The notes: generated from the letters alone by a model not told the origin. Positions 16,551 to 25,792 are shown, numbered from the stretch's first letter. The stretch: 64,000 nt of DNA from Desulfoscipio geothermicus (GCA_016841905.1 JAENYF010000001.1:1-64000), one strand, 5' to 3'. Made by a program: numbers and translations.

Positions 16551-17834
16551 ATGAGTACAGAACGGTACGATCAAATTTTTAAAAAGCTGGTGAAAACTGC
16601 TTACCACGGTAATCTGCCGGAGGAGATTGAAAAGATCCGGGACGGCGACAGTGTTACAGACCAATACCTGCTTTATGCTTCGGGCGGCGGCGACCCTGAC
16701 AGGGTGGTGTTTAAGGTCAGGGGCGCTCAAGGTGTATGTGCTAAAAGCGATGATATGGGCGAGGCGGTATGTCTTTTTGGCGCCATCGTGCGTGACATGG
16801 AAGGTAACGTGGTTATTGCGCCCAAAAACTGCAACGGGTGCGGTGAGTGTGTAGACGTCTGTAAGCATTACTCCCTGGTGGATAAAAAGGAATTCGTGCC
16901 GCTGATTAAATTGCTGCAGGACCGCCAGGTGCCTGTTTTTGCCATTATAGCCCCTGCTTTTATCGGCCAGTTCGGCCCGGCAGTGACCCCCGGTAAAATG
17001 CGGGCGGCGCTGAAGCAGCTGGGTTTTTACGGTATGGTGGAGGTGGCACTTTTTGCCGATATTCTCACGCTGAAGGAAGCGCTGGAATTTGACCGGCATG
17101 TAACCGACGAAGATGATTTTATGCTCACCAGTATGTGCTGTCCCATCTGGGTATCAATGGTGAAAAAGGTTTACCGGGATTTAGTGCCCCACATTTCGCC
17201 TTCCGTTTCGCCGATGGTGGCCTGCGGCAGGGGCGTTAAACATTTGCATCCCGGCGCCAGGGTGGTATTTATCGGTCCCTGCATTGCCAAAAAGGCGGAA
17301 GCCAAGGAGCCCGATATTAGGGATGCCGTGGATGCAGTGCTGACCTTTCGGGAATTGGAGCAGATATTTGCAGCGGTGGGTATTAACCCGGCTGATCTGG
17401 AAGAAGACGAAAGCGAGCATTCTTCCGGTGCCGGGCGAATTTATGCGAGAACCGGCGGAGTAAGCCAGGCCATTGCGGCCACCTTAAACAGATTAAGGCC
17501 GGACAGGAAGATTAAAATTAGGGCTCTTCAGGCCGACGGAGTGCAGGACTGCCGCAGGATGCTCCAGGATGTTTTGGAGGGGCGCATTAACGGAAATTTT
17601 TTGGAAGGTATGGGCTGCAAGGGGGGCTGTGTGGGCGGGCCCAAGGTAATAATTGATCCGGCGAAGGGCCGCCGGGCCGTGGAGGCATATAGCAAAGAGG
17701 CCGGTTTAATGACGCCGGTGGATAACAGGTATGTTATGGAACTGCTGAGGCGGCTGGGGATTCAGAATACTGCCGATTTTTTGGACAGCTCCAAAGCGGC
17801 TATGTTTATCAGGGATTTTGAGCGGAGGAACTAG
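16551..17834 (+). CDS. [FeFe]-hydrogenase-like protein, group B-like
   Basis: The 427-residue protein has one [4Fe-4S] site (CNGCGECVDVC, residues about 94-104) followed by the H-cluster domain. The three motifs are present in variant form: L1 TSMCCPIW, L2 PCIAKKAE, and L3 EGMGCKGGCVGG. The TSMCCP form rather than TSCCP is typical of the group B enzymes described alongside Clostridium pasteurianum CpIII. All cysteines that hold the H-cluster are there, so catalysis is plausible, in H2 production, uptake or sensing. No maturase, flavin or quinone partner gene is adjacent. ATG 16551 is chosen over GTG 16542 for its spacing to AAAGGTG. Confidence 0.88.
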   Translation: MSTERYDQIFKKLVKTAYHGNLPEEIEKIRDGDSVTDQYLLYASGGGDPDRVVFKVRGAQGVCAKSDDMGEAVCLFGAIVRDMEGNVVIAPKNCNGCGECVDVCKHYSLVDKKEFVPLIKLLQDRQVPVFAIIAPAFIGQFGPAVTPGKMRAALKQLGFYGMVEVALFADILTLKEALEFDRHVTDEDDFMLTSMCCPIWVSMVKKVYRDLVPHISPSVSPMVACGRGVKHLHPGARVVFIGPCIAKKAEAKEPDIRDAVDAVLTFRELEQIFAAVGINPADLEEDESEHSSGAGRIYARTGGVSQAIAATLNRLRPDRKIKIRALQADGVQDCRRMLQDVLEGRINGNFLEGMGCKGGCVGGPKVIIDPAKGRRAVEAYSKEAGLMTPVDNRYVMELLRRLGIQNTADFLDSSKAAMFIRDFERRN

Positions 17835-18490
17835 CTGATCAATACCCAGGCATTGCCGGCGGAGTGTACTATAAATGAGGCCACTACACCGTGTCTCAAA
17901 TAGATTAGGCTGTAGGCCAAGCTGGGTAGGAAGTAAGCGGTGAACCCGGCGGGTTCGGGGTCGTGTAATAAGGCGAAAAGTGCCGAGATTATGATCGCCC
18001 AGGCGCCCAGGCACCAAGCTCTCCTGCCCGGCCTGGCCAATTGGCGCACCAGTCCCAGACCGATAAAACGAAACAGCATTTCTTCCAGTAAAGGTCCCAG
18101 TAAAATAATCGATGCTATGATCATAACAGTATCGATGGTAATAACTCCCGGGTTTGGCACATTAACCTGACCGGCACCTGGGGTAACTATTATACCATAT
18201 TGCCGGGCTATTTCCCTGTAAGCTTGCAAACTCCAGCCCAGTAATAAACCGGCCATTATAAATACAGGTGCTGTTTTAGTTGTTTTTTTGCAGTCCCCCA
18301 GCAGTTCGTTCAACCGGCTCAGGCTGATTAATAACAATACTCCTAAAAGCGCGGCCTGGCCGATGACCAGCTCAAAAGTTTCTTTTTTTACCTGCCCGGC
18401 TTTAAGCAATAACCCTAAAGCGGCAAGCAAAATAAAAAACCAGGCTGTGAATTTTATATATTTGATATCCCTCTCGGCGATTATTTTCAT
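17831..18490 (-). CDS. CPBP-family intramembrane metalloprotease
   Basis: The 219-residue protein is hydrophobic, with about six membrane segments. The CPBP (Abi/CaaX protease) motifs are visible: LLEEMLFRF (EExxxR) near residue 135, FALLH with the second His, and VASFIVHSAGN near the end. Such proteases act inside the membrane; the substrate here is unknown. Its stop overlaps the stop of the converging hydrogenase-like gene by 4 bp. The start has a weak ribosome-binding site. Confidence 0.82.
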   Translation of the reverse strand: MKIIAERDIKYIKFTAWFFILLAALGLLLKAGQVKKETFELVIGQAALLGVLLLISLSRLNELLGDCKKTTKTAPVFIMAGLLLGWSLQAYREIARQYGIIVTPGAGQVNVPNPGVITIDTVMIIASIILLGPLLEEMLFRFIGLGLVRQLARPGRRAWCLGAWAIIISALFALLHDPEPAGFTAYFLPSLAYSLIYLRHGVVASFIVHSAGNAWVLIS

Positions 18491-18545
18491 ATTGTATCAA
18501 CTCTGTATATTTTAATTTTTATTACAGAGGAGATGTATCCATCAT

Positions 18546-19805
18546 CTAACTCCTTTCCTTAAGGGTAGTATGCAATACCTGCCACATTTCATCGGAAATT
18601 ACCCCTAAACGCCAGAGTGCGATGCCGTCCAGGTTATATCGTTTGGCAATGCCAACTTTGGTTAATATGCTTTGCGGGGTTTCGTTGGGGGCTGAAATAC
18701 CGAGTACCAGTTTTTCTGCCGGGACCACCGCTATAGCTGTCTCCACGGCTTGGATGACCTGGTTAACCGGTTCCGGTTTGGCACCATAATCGTAGGCCAT
18801 AATGATTATTTTATTGGAAACCTGGCCTAATGCCTGGTAGTCATAACCCCGGTAAACACTGTTAGGGGCATGCAGGGTAAGAGTCAGGGATTTGCCTGCG
18901 GTCTGTAGTTGCTCGGACAATATACTAACAAAATTGGTAAAGCTGTTTTGCACAGCATGCAATTGTTCTCCGGTATCCCGGTAACCCAAACCTTCAAGAT
19001 TAAGGTTAACGCCTCCATAAGAATTGACTTCCGTCAATATACCGGCGGTTGCCTTATGCATGGCAGTCTCGTTAGTTAGTAAGTTAGTGATGGTGCCATC
19101 TTCGTCGGTCACGTGAATAACCATTTCGGTGCCCAGGTTATATGAACTGGCTGCGTCAAGCATATCTTCCCAGCCATCAGGGCGCTGCCAGCCGGTCCTG
19201 CTTTGCGTTAACAGGTTGCCCTGCCCGTCAAGGCTGTACCAGCCTAAAGCTAGTTCAGATACCAGGCCGGTGTTTCCGGTCGCTGTTCTAGGGTAAGGCA
19301 CACCAAACAGATTGGTCCAGCTGCTGGTTTGGGCGTCACCCAGGGCATAGAAACCCACTACAGCCATCTGCTGTGGGGGAGAAGTAATTATCACGGTGCC
19401 GGCAGCATTATCCCAAACGACCTGGCAATCAAAAGCTTCACTGAAAAACCGCAGTGGGATCAGCGTTCTCCCATCCAGATTTAACGGCGGCACATCCAGG
19501 GGGATGGAGGTTTGGTTGCGGTAACCGGTTAAGCTGCCCATTTGCAGCCGCACGTTATTGTTTGCATCGGTGGCGTTTACTGTTTGCGTAGTACTCTCCC
19601 AGGTGACTTGTACATTTAATGCTTCCGCGATAGCCCTAAACGGCACCAGCGTCCTGCCGCTTTGGAGGACTGGCTGTACGTCAAAGTTAACCGGTAAACC
19701 GTCAATGAATACCGGGATGTGCTTGTTTTCTTGCGCCGAAGCCGTAGGAACAAGAACGCCGCCTAGCAAAGCTACCAGGGCCAGCATTAAGAAGATACGT
19801 TTCAT
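18546..19805 (-). CDS. Secreted GH18-like protein with copper-amine-oxidase stalk domain
   Basis: ATG 19805 (minus strand) follows AGGAGGGG. The 419-residue product has a signal peptide ending at ASAQ, a 'copper amine oxidase N-terminal' stalk domain (about 25-140; FRAIAEALNVQVTWE and LRFFSEAFDCQVVWD), then a GH18-type barrel (about 148-419). GH18 needs a DxxDxDxE strand; here it reads GGVNLNLEGL, keeping the acid at Glu271 but with Asn in place of the key Asp residues. SleL/YdhD-like spore-wall enzymes share this layout. It may bind or weakly cut wall glycans. It lies between two other exported proteins. Confidence 0.8.
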   Translation of the reverse strand: MKRIFLMLALVALLGGVLVPTASAQENKHIPVFIDGLPVNFDVQPVLQSGRTLVPFRAIAEALNVQVTWESTTQTVNATDANNNVRLQMGSLTGYRNQTSIPLDVPPLNLDGRTLIPLRFFSEAFDCQVVWDNAAGTVIITSPPQQMAVVGFYALGDAQTSSWTNLFGVPYPRTATGNTGLVSELALGWYSLDGQGNLLTQSRTGWQRPDGWEDMLDAASSYNLGTEMVIHVTDEDGTITNLLTNETAMHKATAGILTEVNSYGGVNLNLEGLGYRDTGEQLHAVQNSFTNFVSILSEQLQTAGKSLTLTLHAPNSVYRGYDYQALGQVSNKIIIMAYDYGAKPEPVNQVIQAVETAIAVVPAEKLVLGISAPNETPQSILTKVGIAKRYNLDGIALWRLGVISDEMWQVLHTTLKERS

Positions 19806-20000
19806 GGCGAATTTCCCCTCCTGTATTAAGTTATTTGCTGCTTTGTCAGGATACTCCATACAGGCATTATAACACGGTGATGACAGAAAAACGATAACCC
19901 CAAAAAGTCCCGTTTTTAAGGAACCCTTTGGGGTTAGGTATATATCAACAGCTCATCTTCATCTTCCTAGCTTTAAGCGTTCAACTGTCGATAATAGTGC

Positions 20001-20687
20001 TCAGTCGTCGTTGGGTACGGCGGGGGTGGAGTCTTCTTTGTCCTCCGGCGTCGTTTGGTCTTCAGCAGGTTCTTGGGCCGGACTGGTTTCCCGGGTCGGC
20101 GCGGGCCGCTCGATTTGCTGAATCGGCTCGTCCCGTCTGCCCCGTTCTTTGTCGGTTATGGGCACCTGAGTGACCGGTTGCCGGGTTGTTTGTGGTGCTA
20201 CATTAGCTGCATTTGACTCTTCCTGTGACTCTTCGTCAGACTCTTCCTTGATCTCAAAGCCGACACCATTAATCGCTTTATCAGTCTGTTCAAGCTTTAC
20301 TGCGACCAGTTTGCTGTTTCCCTTCAACTCCTTGGCCAGGTTGCCATCTGTGTAATCTAGTTGCACATCCAGCCAGAGGAAATCCTGGACGGGGACCATC
20401 TGGATTACTTTGCTTACCTTAAAGTTTTCCTTGTCCCGGCCGGTATTAATTAAGATATAGCTATTATTATTTTCGTTCGCCCAGGTAACCATAGCTCTGT
20501 CTTCCATGGCAGTCGCTACTTTTTGGATGGCTGCGGGCAGATCATCAACATCCACCTGGCTGAACCCGATGGTAGATTCTTTGGGAATCAGAGTTTGTTC
20601 CGGGGTAACCGGCTTTTGCTGGGCCTGGTTGCAGCCAAAGACGAGCAGTGTTGACAGCAAGATAACCAAAACGGTTAGTTTTTTCAT
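20001..20687 (-). CDS. Lipoprotein of unknown function with acidic, disordered tail
   Basis: The signal MKKLTVLVILLSTLLVFGC gives a lipidated Cys19. Residues about 40-145 look folded (QVDVDDLPAAIQKVATAMED...), and the remaining 80 residues are Glu/Pro/Thr/Gln-rich and likely unstructured. I recognise no domain. The ATG follows AGGAGG. It runs leftward beside the two wall-enzyme genes, so an envelope role is likely but unproven. Confidence 0.7.
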   Translation of the reverse strand: MKKLTVLVILLSTLLVFGCNQAQQKPVTPEQTLIPKESTIGFSQVDVDDLPAAIQKVATAMEDRAMVTWANENNNSYILINTGRDKENFKVSKVIQMVPVQDFLWLDVQLDYTDGNLAKELKGNSKLVAVKLEQTDKAINGVGFEIKEESDEESQEESNAANVAPQTTRQPVTQVPITDKERGRRDEPIQQIERPAPTRETSPAQEPAEDQTTPEDKEDSTPAVPNDD

Positions 20688-21013
20688 GCTTGTACATACC
20701 TCCTGATTTTTATTTTAGCTTGTGCCTAAAACAGCAGCCTTATACCCCTAAAGTGGTGTATGCGTTGAGATTACCGGTATCAAAAAAATCAACAATCTGG
20801 TAAACACAGGAACTAAATAAGCTGAAGGAGCGTCTGGATAATTATAGAGAAGCCCTTGTGTGGTAAGATGATGAGAGGGGTGGTGTTGTTTGCCTGGTGA
20901 AAAGGTGCATCTAATAGGCTTGGTTTTAAGCTTGTGCTGATTTTATCGTCTTGCTGCTGTATAATTGGCTTGGCAAATTTAATAAACAATGAGAGGAAAG
21001 GAACGGTAGACAG

Positions 21014-22576
21014 ATGCGAAAAATATTGATGCTCCTGGTGGCAGTGGCGGTGTTGCTGCTGTCCGGGAACGCGGCTCTGGCCGCAGCGGCTGATTTCAAA
21101 CTGGGCAATGAGTTGCTTATGACCAAGTATCACCACTTAATTGACGGTAAAAAGGTAGGCCTGGTGACCAACCAGAGCGGCGTGAACAGCCAGGGCCAAA
21201 GCACCATTGATGTGCTGGCGGCAGACTCCTCCATACAGTTAACGGCCTTGTATGGACCCGAGCACGGTATTGATGGCAAGGCGCAAGCCGGTGCCTATGT
21301 GCAGTCCTACACCCACCCGGAACTGGGTATACCCGTGTACAGCCTTTACGGGGCTACCCGGGAGCCCAGCGCCGAAATGCTGCAAAATGTGGATGTGCTG
21401 GTTTTTGATATACAGGATATCGGAGCCAGGTCGTACACCTATATGTCAACCCTTAATTACTGCATGAAAGCGGCGCAAAAAAATAATAAAACCGTAGTGG
21501 TGCTGGACCGTCCCAACCCTGTGGGGGGCGAGATAGTAGATGGGCCAATGATGGAAGACCCTTATATCACCTTTGTCGGTGTGGATAACTTACCCATGGC
21601 TCATGGCATGACGGCCGGGGAGCTGGCCAGGTTCTTTAACCGTAAAATCGGCGCCAAGCTTGAAGTGGTGCCGATGGAGGGCTATACGCGCTCAATGATA
21701 TACCATGATACCGGCTTGGAATGGATGCAAACTTCCCCTAATATACCTGATCTGGATTCTGTATTTGGTTATATGGCCACCGGCCTGGGGGAAGGAACGG
21801 GTATCGGCCAGGCGGATAAATTTAAATGGATTGGCGGCAAGGACCTGGATGCACAGAAATTCGCCGATCTGTTAAACAATGCGGGGCTGCCCGGGGTCAG
21901 TTTTGTGGCTGAAACCATCAACGATAGAGGTGGGGTGCGGTTAAATATTACCGATTATCACACCTTTAACCCGGCTAAAACTGGTATCTACGCTTTAACC
22001 TACGCTTACTCGTTAACTAACTTTACCGTGCCCAAAAGCGGGGCTACCGTGGTGATGTTCGATAAAATCATGGGTACCAACAAGATCGGCCAGTACCTGG
22101 AGCAGGGTATATCGCCTCAGGAAATCGAAGCTAAATACGCCGGGGCACTGAACAAGTTTAAGGCAGAGCGGAAGCAATATTTGATGTATGAAAATGGGGA
22201 AGGCCAGGATACCGGGTCGGAAGACCAGGAGCCCATTAGCGTGATTGTTGAAGGCAAGGCCATTGATTTTGATGCGGCTCCCTTTGTGGATGCCAATAAC
22301 CGGTTGATGGTGCCGCTCCGGGCCATTGTCCAGGCACTTGGTGCAACCGTGGACTTTGATGAGGCCACCAAGGAAATCACCATCGTGAAAAAAGACCAGA
22401 CCAATGTATTTATGCTCAACAGTAATATGGTGCTGGTGGGTCAAGAACTGAAGAGTATGGATACGATGCCTGTGGTTAAAAATAACCGTACCATGGTACC
22501 GGTGCGTTATGTGGGTGAATATTTTGGCGCTCAGGTCAACTGGGATGCCGCAGCTCGTAAGGTCACGGTTAACTAA
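21014..22576 (+). CDS. namZ: NamZ-like exo-beta-N-acetylmuramidase (DUF1343) with C-terminal stalk domain
   Basis: The 520-residue protein has a signal peptide (to ALAAA), then a DUF1343/GH171 domain (about 30-390) with VGLVTNQSGV, LYGPEHGIDG, VFDIQDIGARSYTYMSTL and DRPNPVGG. Bacillus NamZ removes N-acetylmuramic acid from the end of muropeptides. The last 110 residues form a copper-amine-oxidase-type stalk domain (VPLRAIVQALGATVDFD, VPVRYVGEYFGAQVNWD) that NamZ of Bacillus does not have; it probably tethers the enzyme to the wall. An AGGAAAGG site precedes the ATG. A TATAAT-like -10 lies near 20960. Confidence 0.9.
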   Translation: MRKILMLLVAVAVLLLSGNAALAAAADFKLGNELLMTKYHHLIDGKKVGLVTNQSGVNSQGQSTIDVLAADSSIQLTALYGPEHGIDGKAQAGAYVQSYTHPELGIPVYSLYGATREPSAEMLQNVDVLVFDIQDIGARSYTYMSTLNYCMKAAQKNNKTVVVLDRPNPVGGEIVDGPMMEDPYITFVGVDNLPMAHGMTAGELARFFNRKIGAKLEVVPMEGYTRSMIYHDTGLEWMQTSPNIPDLDSVFGYMATGLGEGTGIGQADKFKWIGGKDLDAQKFADLLNNAGLPGVSFVAETINDRGGVRLNITDYHTFNPAKTGIYALTYAYSLTNFTVPKSGATVVMFDKIMGTNKIGQYLEQGISPQEIEAKYAGALNKFKAERKQYLMYENGEGQDTGSEDQEPISVIVEGKAIDFDAAPFVDANNRLMVPLRAIVQALGATVDFDEATKEITIVKKDQTNVFMLNSNMVLVGQELKSMDTMPVVKNNRTMVPVRYVGEYFGAQVNWDAAARKVTVN

Positions 22577-22757
22577 CTGTTTGCTTGTCAAGAATGCTCG
22601 TTGAAATATCCTTCTAACTTGACATTTAGATGGCTTTCTTGGCTTGTTAAAATACCTGATTATGGAATATTATAGTTGATTAGGCAAAAAATTAATGTAA
22701 TTTATGCCTCAAAACTGGTCATACTATATTTAGATTAAGAAACAGGAGGAAAGTATA

Positions 22758-22955
22758 TTGCAAGGAACAGTAAAATGGTTTAATGACAGCAAAGGTTTTG
22801 GCTTTATTGAAAGTGAAAACGGCAGAGATGTTTTTGTTCATTTCTCAGCCATCCAAAGCAACGGTTTTAAATCCTTAAGCGAAGGACAGCGTGTAGAGTT
22901 TGAAGTTACTGACGGCCCCCGGGGCCAGCAGGCCTCTAACGTAGAAGTGCTGTAG
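22758..22955 (+). CDS. Cold-shock protein, CspA family
   Basis: The 65-residue single-stranded nucleic-acid-binding protein has both RNA-binding motifs: KGFGFI (RNP1) and DVFVHF (RNP2). It starts at TTG (22758) behind AGGAGGAAAG. A leader of about 180 bp without a gene precedes it, as is common where these mRNAs carry a temperature-responsive 5' region. A hairpin terminator follows. Confidence 0.95.
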   Translation: MQGTVKWFNDSKGFGFIESENGRDVFVHFSAIQSNGFKSLSEGQRVEFEVTDGPRGQQASNVEVL

Positions 22956-22971
22956 TCAAAAAAGATCCCAT

Positions 22972-23011
22972 AAACCCCATGTGACCTGAGTCGCACGGGG
23001 TTTAATATTTT
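22972..23011 (+). terminator. Terminator of the cold-shock gene
   Basis: AAACCCC and GGGGTTT arms with additional ATGTGAC/GTCGCAC-like pairing, followed by a T-rich run. Confidence 0.75.
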
Positions 23012-23051
23012 CAGACGTGATTGGTTAAATCCAGCTCGGTGAAGGGGTTTT

Positions 23052-24452
23052 TTAATGTTTCTGGGGCAGAGTGCCGGTATTGACATTGCCTCTGGCCAAC
23101 GATGAGAAAATGCCTGCCAGACAGGTGACGCCAAAAACAATAAAAGCGGTTCTAATGCTTTGGGTTAGCTGGCCAACGTCGGCTTGGTTAAATTCCACGT
23201 TGCCTATAAACATGGCGATGATTAAAGTAGCAATGGTCATGCTCACAGCCTGGCCGACCAGCCTCATGGTGCCTAGTGTGGAGGAGGCGACCCCGTAATT
23301 CCGCTTGTCTACCGAGCCCATCACCGCGTTGCTGTTGGGGGAAGAAAACAGAGCAAAGCCGGTGCCCAGCAGTGCCAGGTTAAACAGCACGAACCAGATG
23401 GGGGTTTGCTCAGATAAAAAGGCAAAAATAAACAAGCCTAAGGTGGACAGAGCCATTCCCCAGGAAGCAATTACCCGGGGCTGTGCCCGGTCGGAGAGCC
23501 TGCCGGCATAGGGTGATAACACGGCCATGAGCACCGGTTGGGCCAGCAAAATTAAGCCGGCCTGCTGGGAATTATAGCCCAGCACTATCTGGAGATACAG
23601 GGAGAGCAAAAAAGTAACTGCAAAGGTAGCGCTGTAATTAATCAGTGCCGCCAGATTGGAAAAGGCGAAAGTAACATTACCGCTGAATAATTTTAAATTC
23701 AATACTGGAAAAGCGGTTTTCATTTCATGCCGGATGAATACCGCCAGGATGACCAGACCGGCGGCTAGGAAATACACGGACCAGGGTGAAGTGGTGATAC
23801 TGGATACGCCGTACATAAAGGCCACCAGGCCAACGGAGTAGAGGACCGCTCCGGTGAGATCATAGCTTTCCCCCTGGGCTCCGGCCCATTCGCTTTTTAA
23901 GCAGGTAAGGCTCATGATGACCACAGCTAAACTAATCAGCACACATAAATAAAAAATCGACGGCCAGCCCAGGTTATGGTTCATAGCACCGCCAAGCACG
24001 GGCCCCAGGGATAGACCGGTATAGACCGTGGCTACATTGATGCCCAGTACTTTACCCCTTTCCTGGGGGGGAAACACCGAGGTCAGAATGGCCATCGCGG
24101 TGCCGAAGATCATAGCGCTGCCGATACCCTGCAGTACCCGGAAGAGAATCAGCATTTCCACCGAGGGAGCCAGGCCGCACAGCAGAGAAAACAGGGAAAA
24201 GGAGGCAACACCGGTAATAAAAACTTTCTTGCGCCCCACAATATCCGCAAACCTGCCGAAAGGCACCAGGAAGGCTGCCGAAGCTAGAATATAGCTGGTC
24301 AGCACCCAGCTTAATTGCAGGGCGCTGGCATTATACTGAGCTCCAATCGCGGGTATGGCTAAATTCATGGCGCTGCCCATGAAGGGGGTTAAAAACGAGG
24401 CCATGGTAATTGTTATTAAGGTCTGCCTTTTGAATTGCGCATCCCCGTTCAA
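23052..24452 (-). CDS. MFS drug exporter, DHA2 (14-helix) type
   Basis: The 466-residue protein has 14 hydrophobic segments. It carries the MFS motif A (GRFADIVGRKKVF near residue 66) and the motif C-like GPVLGGAMNHNLGW near residue 155. These are marks of proton-driven multidrug exporters of the EmrB/QacA group. The start is TTG behind GGAGGTG. A perfect 20-bp palindrome lies about 145 bp upstream and could be the site of a repressor, although no regulator gene is adjacent. Confidence 0.9.
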   Translation of the reverse strand: MNGDAQFKRQTLITITMASFLTPFMGSAMNLAIPAIGAQYNASALQLSWVLTSYILASAAFLVPFGRFADIVGRKKVFITGVASFSLFSLLCGLAPSVEMLILFRVLQGIGSAMIFGTAMAILTSVFPPQERGKVLGINVATVYTGLSLGPVLGGAMNHNLGWPSIFYLCVLISLAVVIMSLTCLKSEWAGAQGESYDLTGAVLYSVGLVAFMYGVSSITTSPWSVYFLAAGLVILAVFIRHEMKTAFPVLNLKLFSGNVTFAFSNLAALINYSATFAVTFLLSLYLQIVLGYNSQQAGLILLAQPVLMAVLSPYAGRLSDRAQPRVIASWGMALSTLGLFIFAFLSEQTPIWFVLFNLALLGTGFALFSSPNSNAVMGSVDKRNYGVASSTLGTMRLVGQAVSMTIATLIIAMFIGNVEFNQADVGQLTQSIRTAFIVFGVTCLAGIFSSLARGNVNTGTLPQKH

Positions 24453-24596
24453 AATTCAACACCTCCACTTGAAGTTAACCGGGTTAATTAATTAATTTAC
24501 TACTACTTTATTATTAATGGCGGGCCTTGTAAAGCAATTGTTGTGCTTACGGAGCCATTAATATTAACAAGCTTAGGCGTTTATGCATGAATATAC

Positions 24597-24616
24597 ATTA
24601 CCAATTAATTGGTAAT
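24597..24616. promoter_or_regulatory. Perfect 20-bp palindrome between the MFS gene and the Tyr-rich gene
   Basis: ATTACCAATTAATTGGTAAT is fully self-complementary. It lies in the divergent region between the leftward exporter and the rightward Tyr-rich protein, with a further TTAATTAATTAA at about 24484-24495. This is consistent with a MarR- or TetR-type operator. Confidence 0.5.
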
Positions 24617-24690
24617 TAGCTTGTCTTACCCGTAGCTTTGTTTTACAATTAGTCCTGGACATCTGGTAGTGACAGAAAGGAGCTGATATA

Positions 24691-25125
24691 ATGCGTAAAT
24701 ATTTGGTGCTGTTAGTGACATTTTTGTTTTCACTGACGATGGTTTCGGTTGCCTTTGCCGGTTCCAGCGGGTATGTAACCTATGGTAAACATGGCAGCAG
24801 CGGTTGGGTGAGCGATGGTCAGCATGGCCATTACTGGTCTGGGTTTGACGGGCCGGTGCTGGTTAAGGGCAAATATGCCGACAACCGCTATTATAACCGC
24901 GACTGTGATTATCGCTATTCCCGCAGCGGCAGCATGTACAGCTATAAAGACAACAAGGGAAAGCTGCATTATTACTACGATCGAGATAATGATGGAGCAT
25001 GGTACTACTATATAGATGATAACGGCAAAAAACGTTATATGTATGTAGATCCCGATCGTGATGGTAAATGGCATCATTATTACGATAAAAATGGTCATGT
25101 GCAGTACTACTATGATGTCAGATAA
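24691..25125 (+). CDS. Secreted Tyr/Asp-rich repeat protein
   Basis: The 144-residue protein has a signal peptide (to AFAGSS). From residue 75 it is built of about five units of 11-13 residues with an acidic loop and an aromatic strand: DNKGKLHYYY, DRDNDGAWYYY, DDNGKKRYMY, DPDRDGKWHHYY, DKNGHVQYYY. Two loops fit DxDxDG, the form used for calcium. No family is recognised. The ATG has AAAGGAG upstream and a terminator follows. A surface or spore-associated role is possible. Confidence 0.65.
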   Translation: MRKYLVLLVTFLFSLTMVSVAFAGSSGYVTYGKHGSSGWVSDGQHGHYWSGFDGPVLVKGKYADNRYYNRDCDYRYSRSGSMYSYKDNKGKLHYYYDRDNDGAWYYYIDDNGKKRYMYVDPDRDGKWHHYYDKNGHVQYYYDVR

Positions 25126-25222
25126 TTGATTGACCTGTTAACTAAAAAAATGTATATAAGCTAGTCAACGGGCGACTATAAAACTCCTTTTACTTTTAAC
25201 GAATAATGTGCTATTTTATTAG

Positions 25223-25260
25223 AAAACCATGTGAAGCTTTGTCACATGGTTTTTGTTTTT
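25223..25260 (+). terminator. Intrinsic terminator after the Tyr-rich gene
   Basis: AAAACCATGTGA pairs with TCACATGGTTTT around a short loop, followed by TTGTTTTT. Confidence 0.88.
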
Positions 25261-25357
25261 ATTTGCCCCAGATAGTGCAGCAGGACCCTGTAATAGCAGT
25301 AAGGGGCTCGTGGAGATATATTGTTATTGTTGATATTAGTGGACCGAGGCAGATAAC

Positions 25358-25792
25358 ATGCTGAAAAATAAATTGTTTCGCATTGCTGTCATTGATGGCC
25401 AGGGGGGCGGTATTGGTGCGCAAATCGTAGAGAAATTAGCCCTGGCGCTGCCGGCAGGTAAGGTGGAGATTATCGCGCTGGGTACCAATGCTTTGGCATC
25501 CAGCCGCATGCTGAAGAGCGGGGCAAACGAAGCGGCCAGCGGCGAGAATGCCATTATTTTCAATGCGCGGCAGGTGGATTTGTTTGCCGGAACGGTGGGT
25601 ATGCTGGTGCCCTTTGGCTTCGGTGGCGAAATGACCACCGCGGGCGCGGAAGCGGTGGCCCTGTCCCCGGCGCCAAAATATGTGTTGCATTTAAACCGGG
25701 CCGGTATAGAAATGATCGGTTGCGTGAAGGAGCCGCTGCCCCACCTGGTGGATATGCTGGTGGTTAGGGTACGCAAGTATTTAGCGCTATAA
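25358..25792 (+). CDS. DUF3842 family protein
   Basis: The 144-residue protein begins IAVIDGQGGGIGAQIV, a glycine-rich nucleotide-binding-like turn, then TNALASSRMLKSGA and a TVGMLVPFGFGGEMT segment, matching the uncharacterised DUF3842 family of anaerobic Firmicutes. It is probably cytoplasmic. No function is known. Its gene stands alone, upstream of deoC in the same direction. Confidence 0.75.
   Translation: MLKNKLFRIAVIDGQGGGIGAQIVEKLALALPAGKVEIIALGTNALASSRMLKSGANEAASGENAIIFNARQVDLFAGTVGMLVPFGFGGEMTTAGAEAVALSPAPKYVLHLNRAGIEMIGCVKEPLPHLVDMLVVRVRKYLAL

Noticed and set aside
22013-22591. Leftward 192-codon ORF
   Set aside because: It is a shadow of the NamZ-like gene, His-rich and unlike any protein family.
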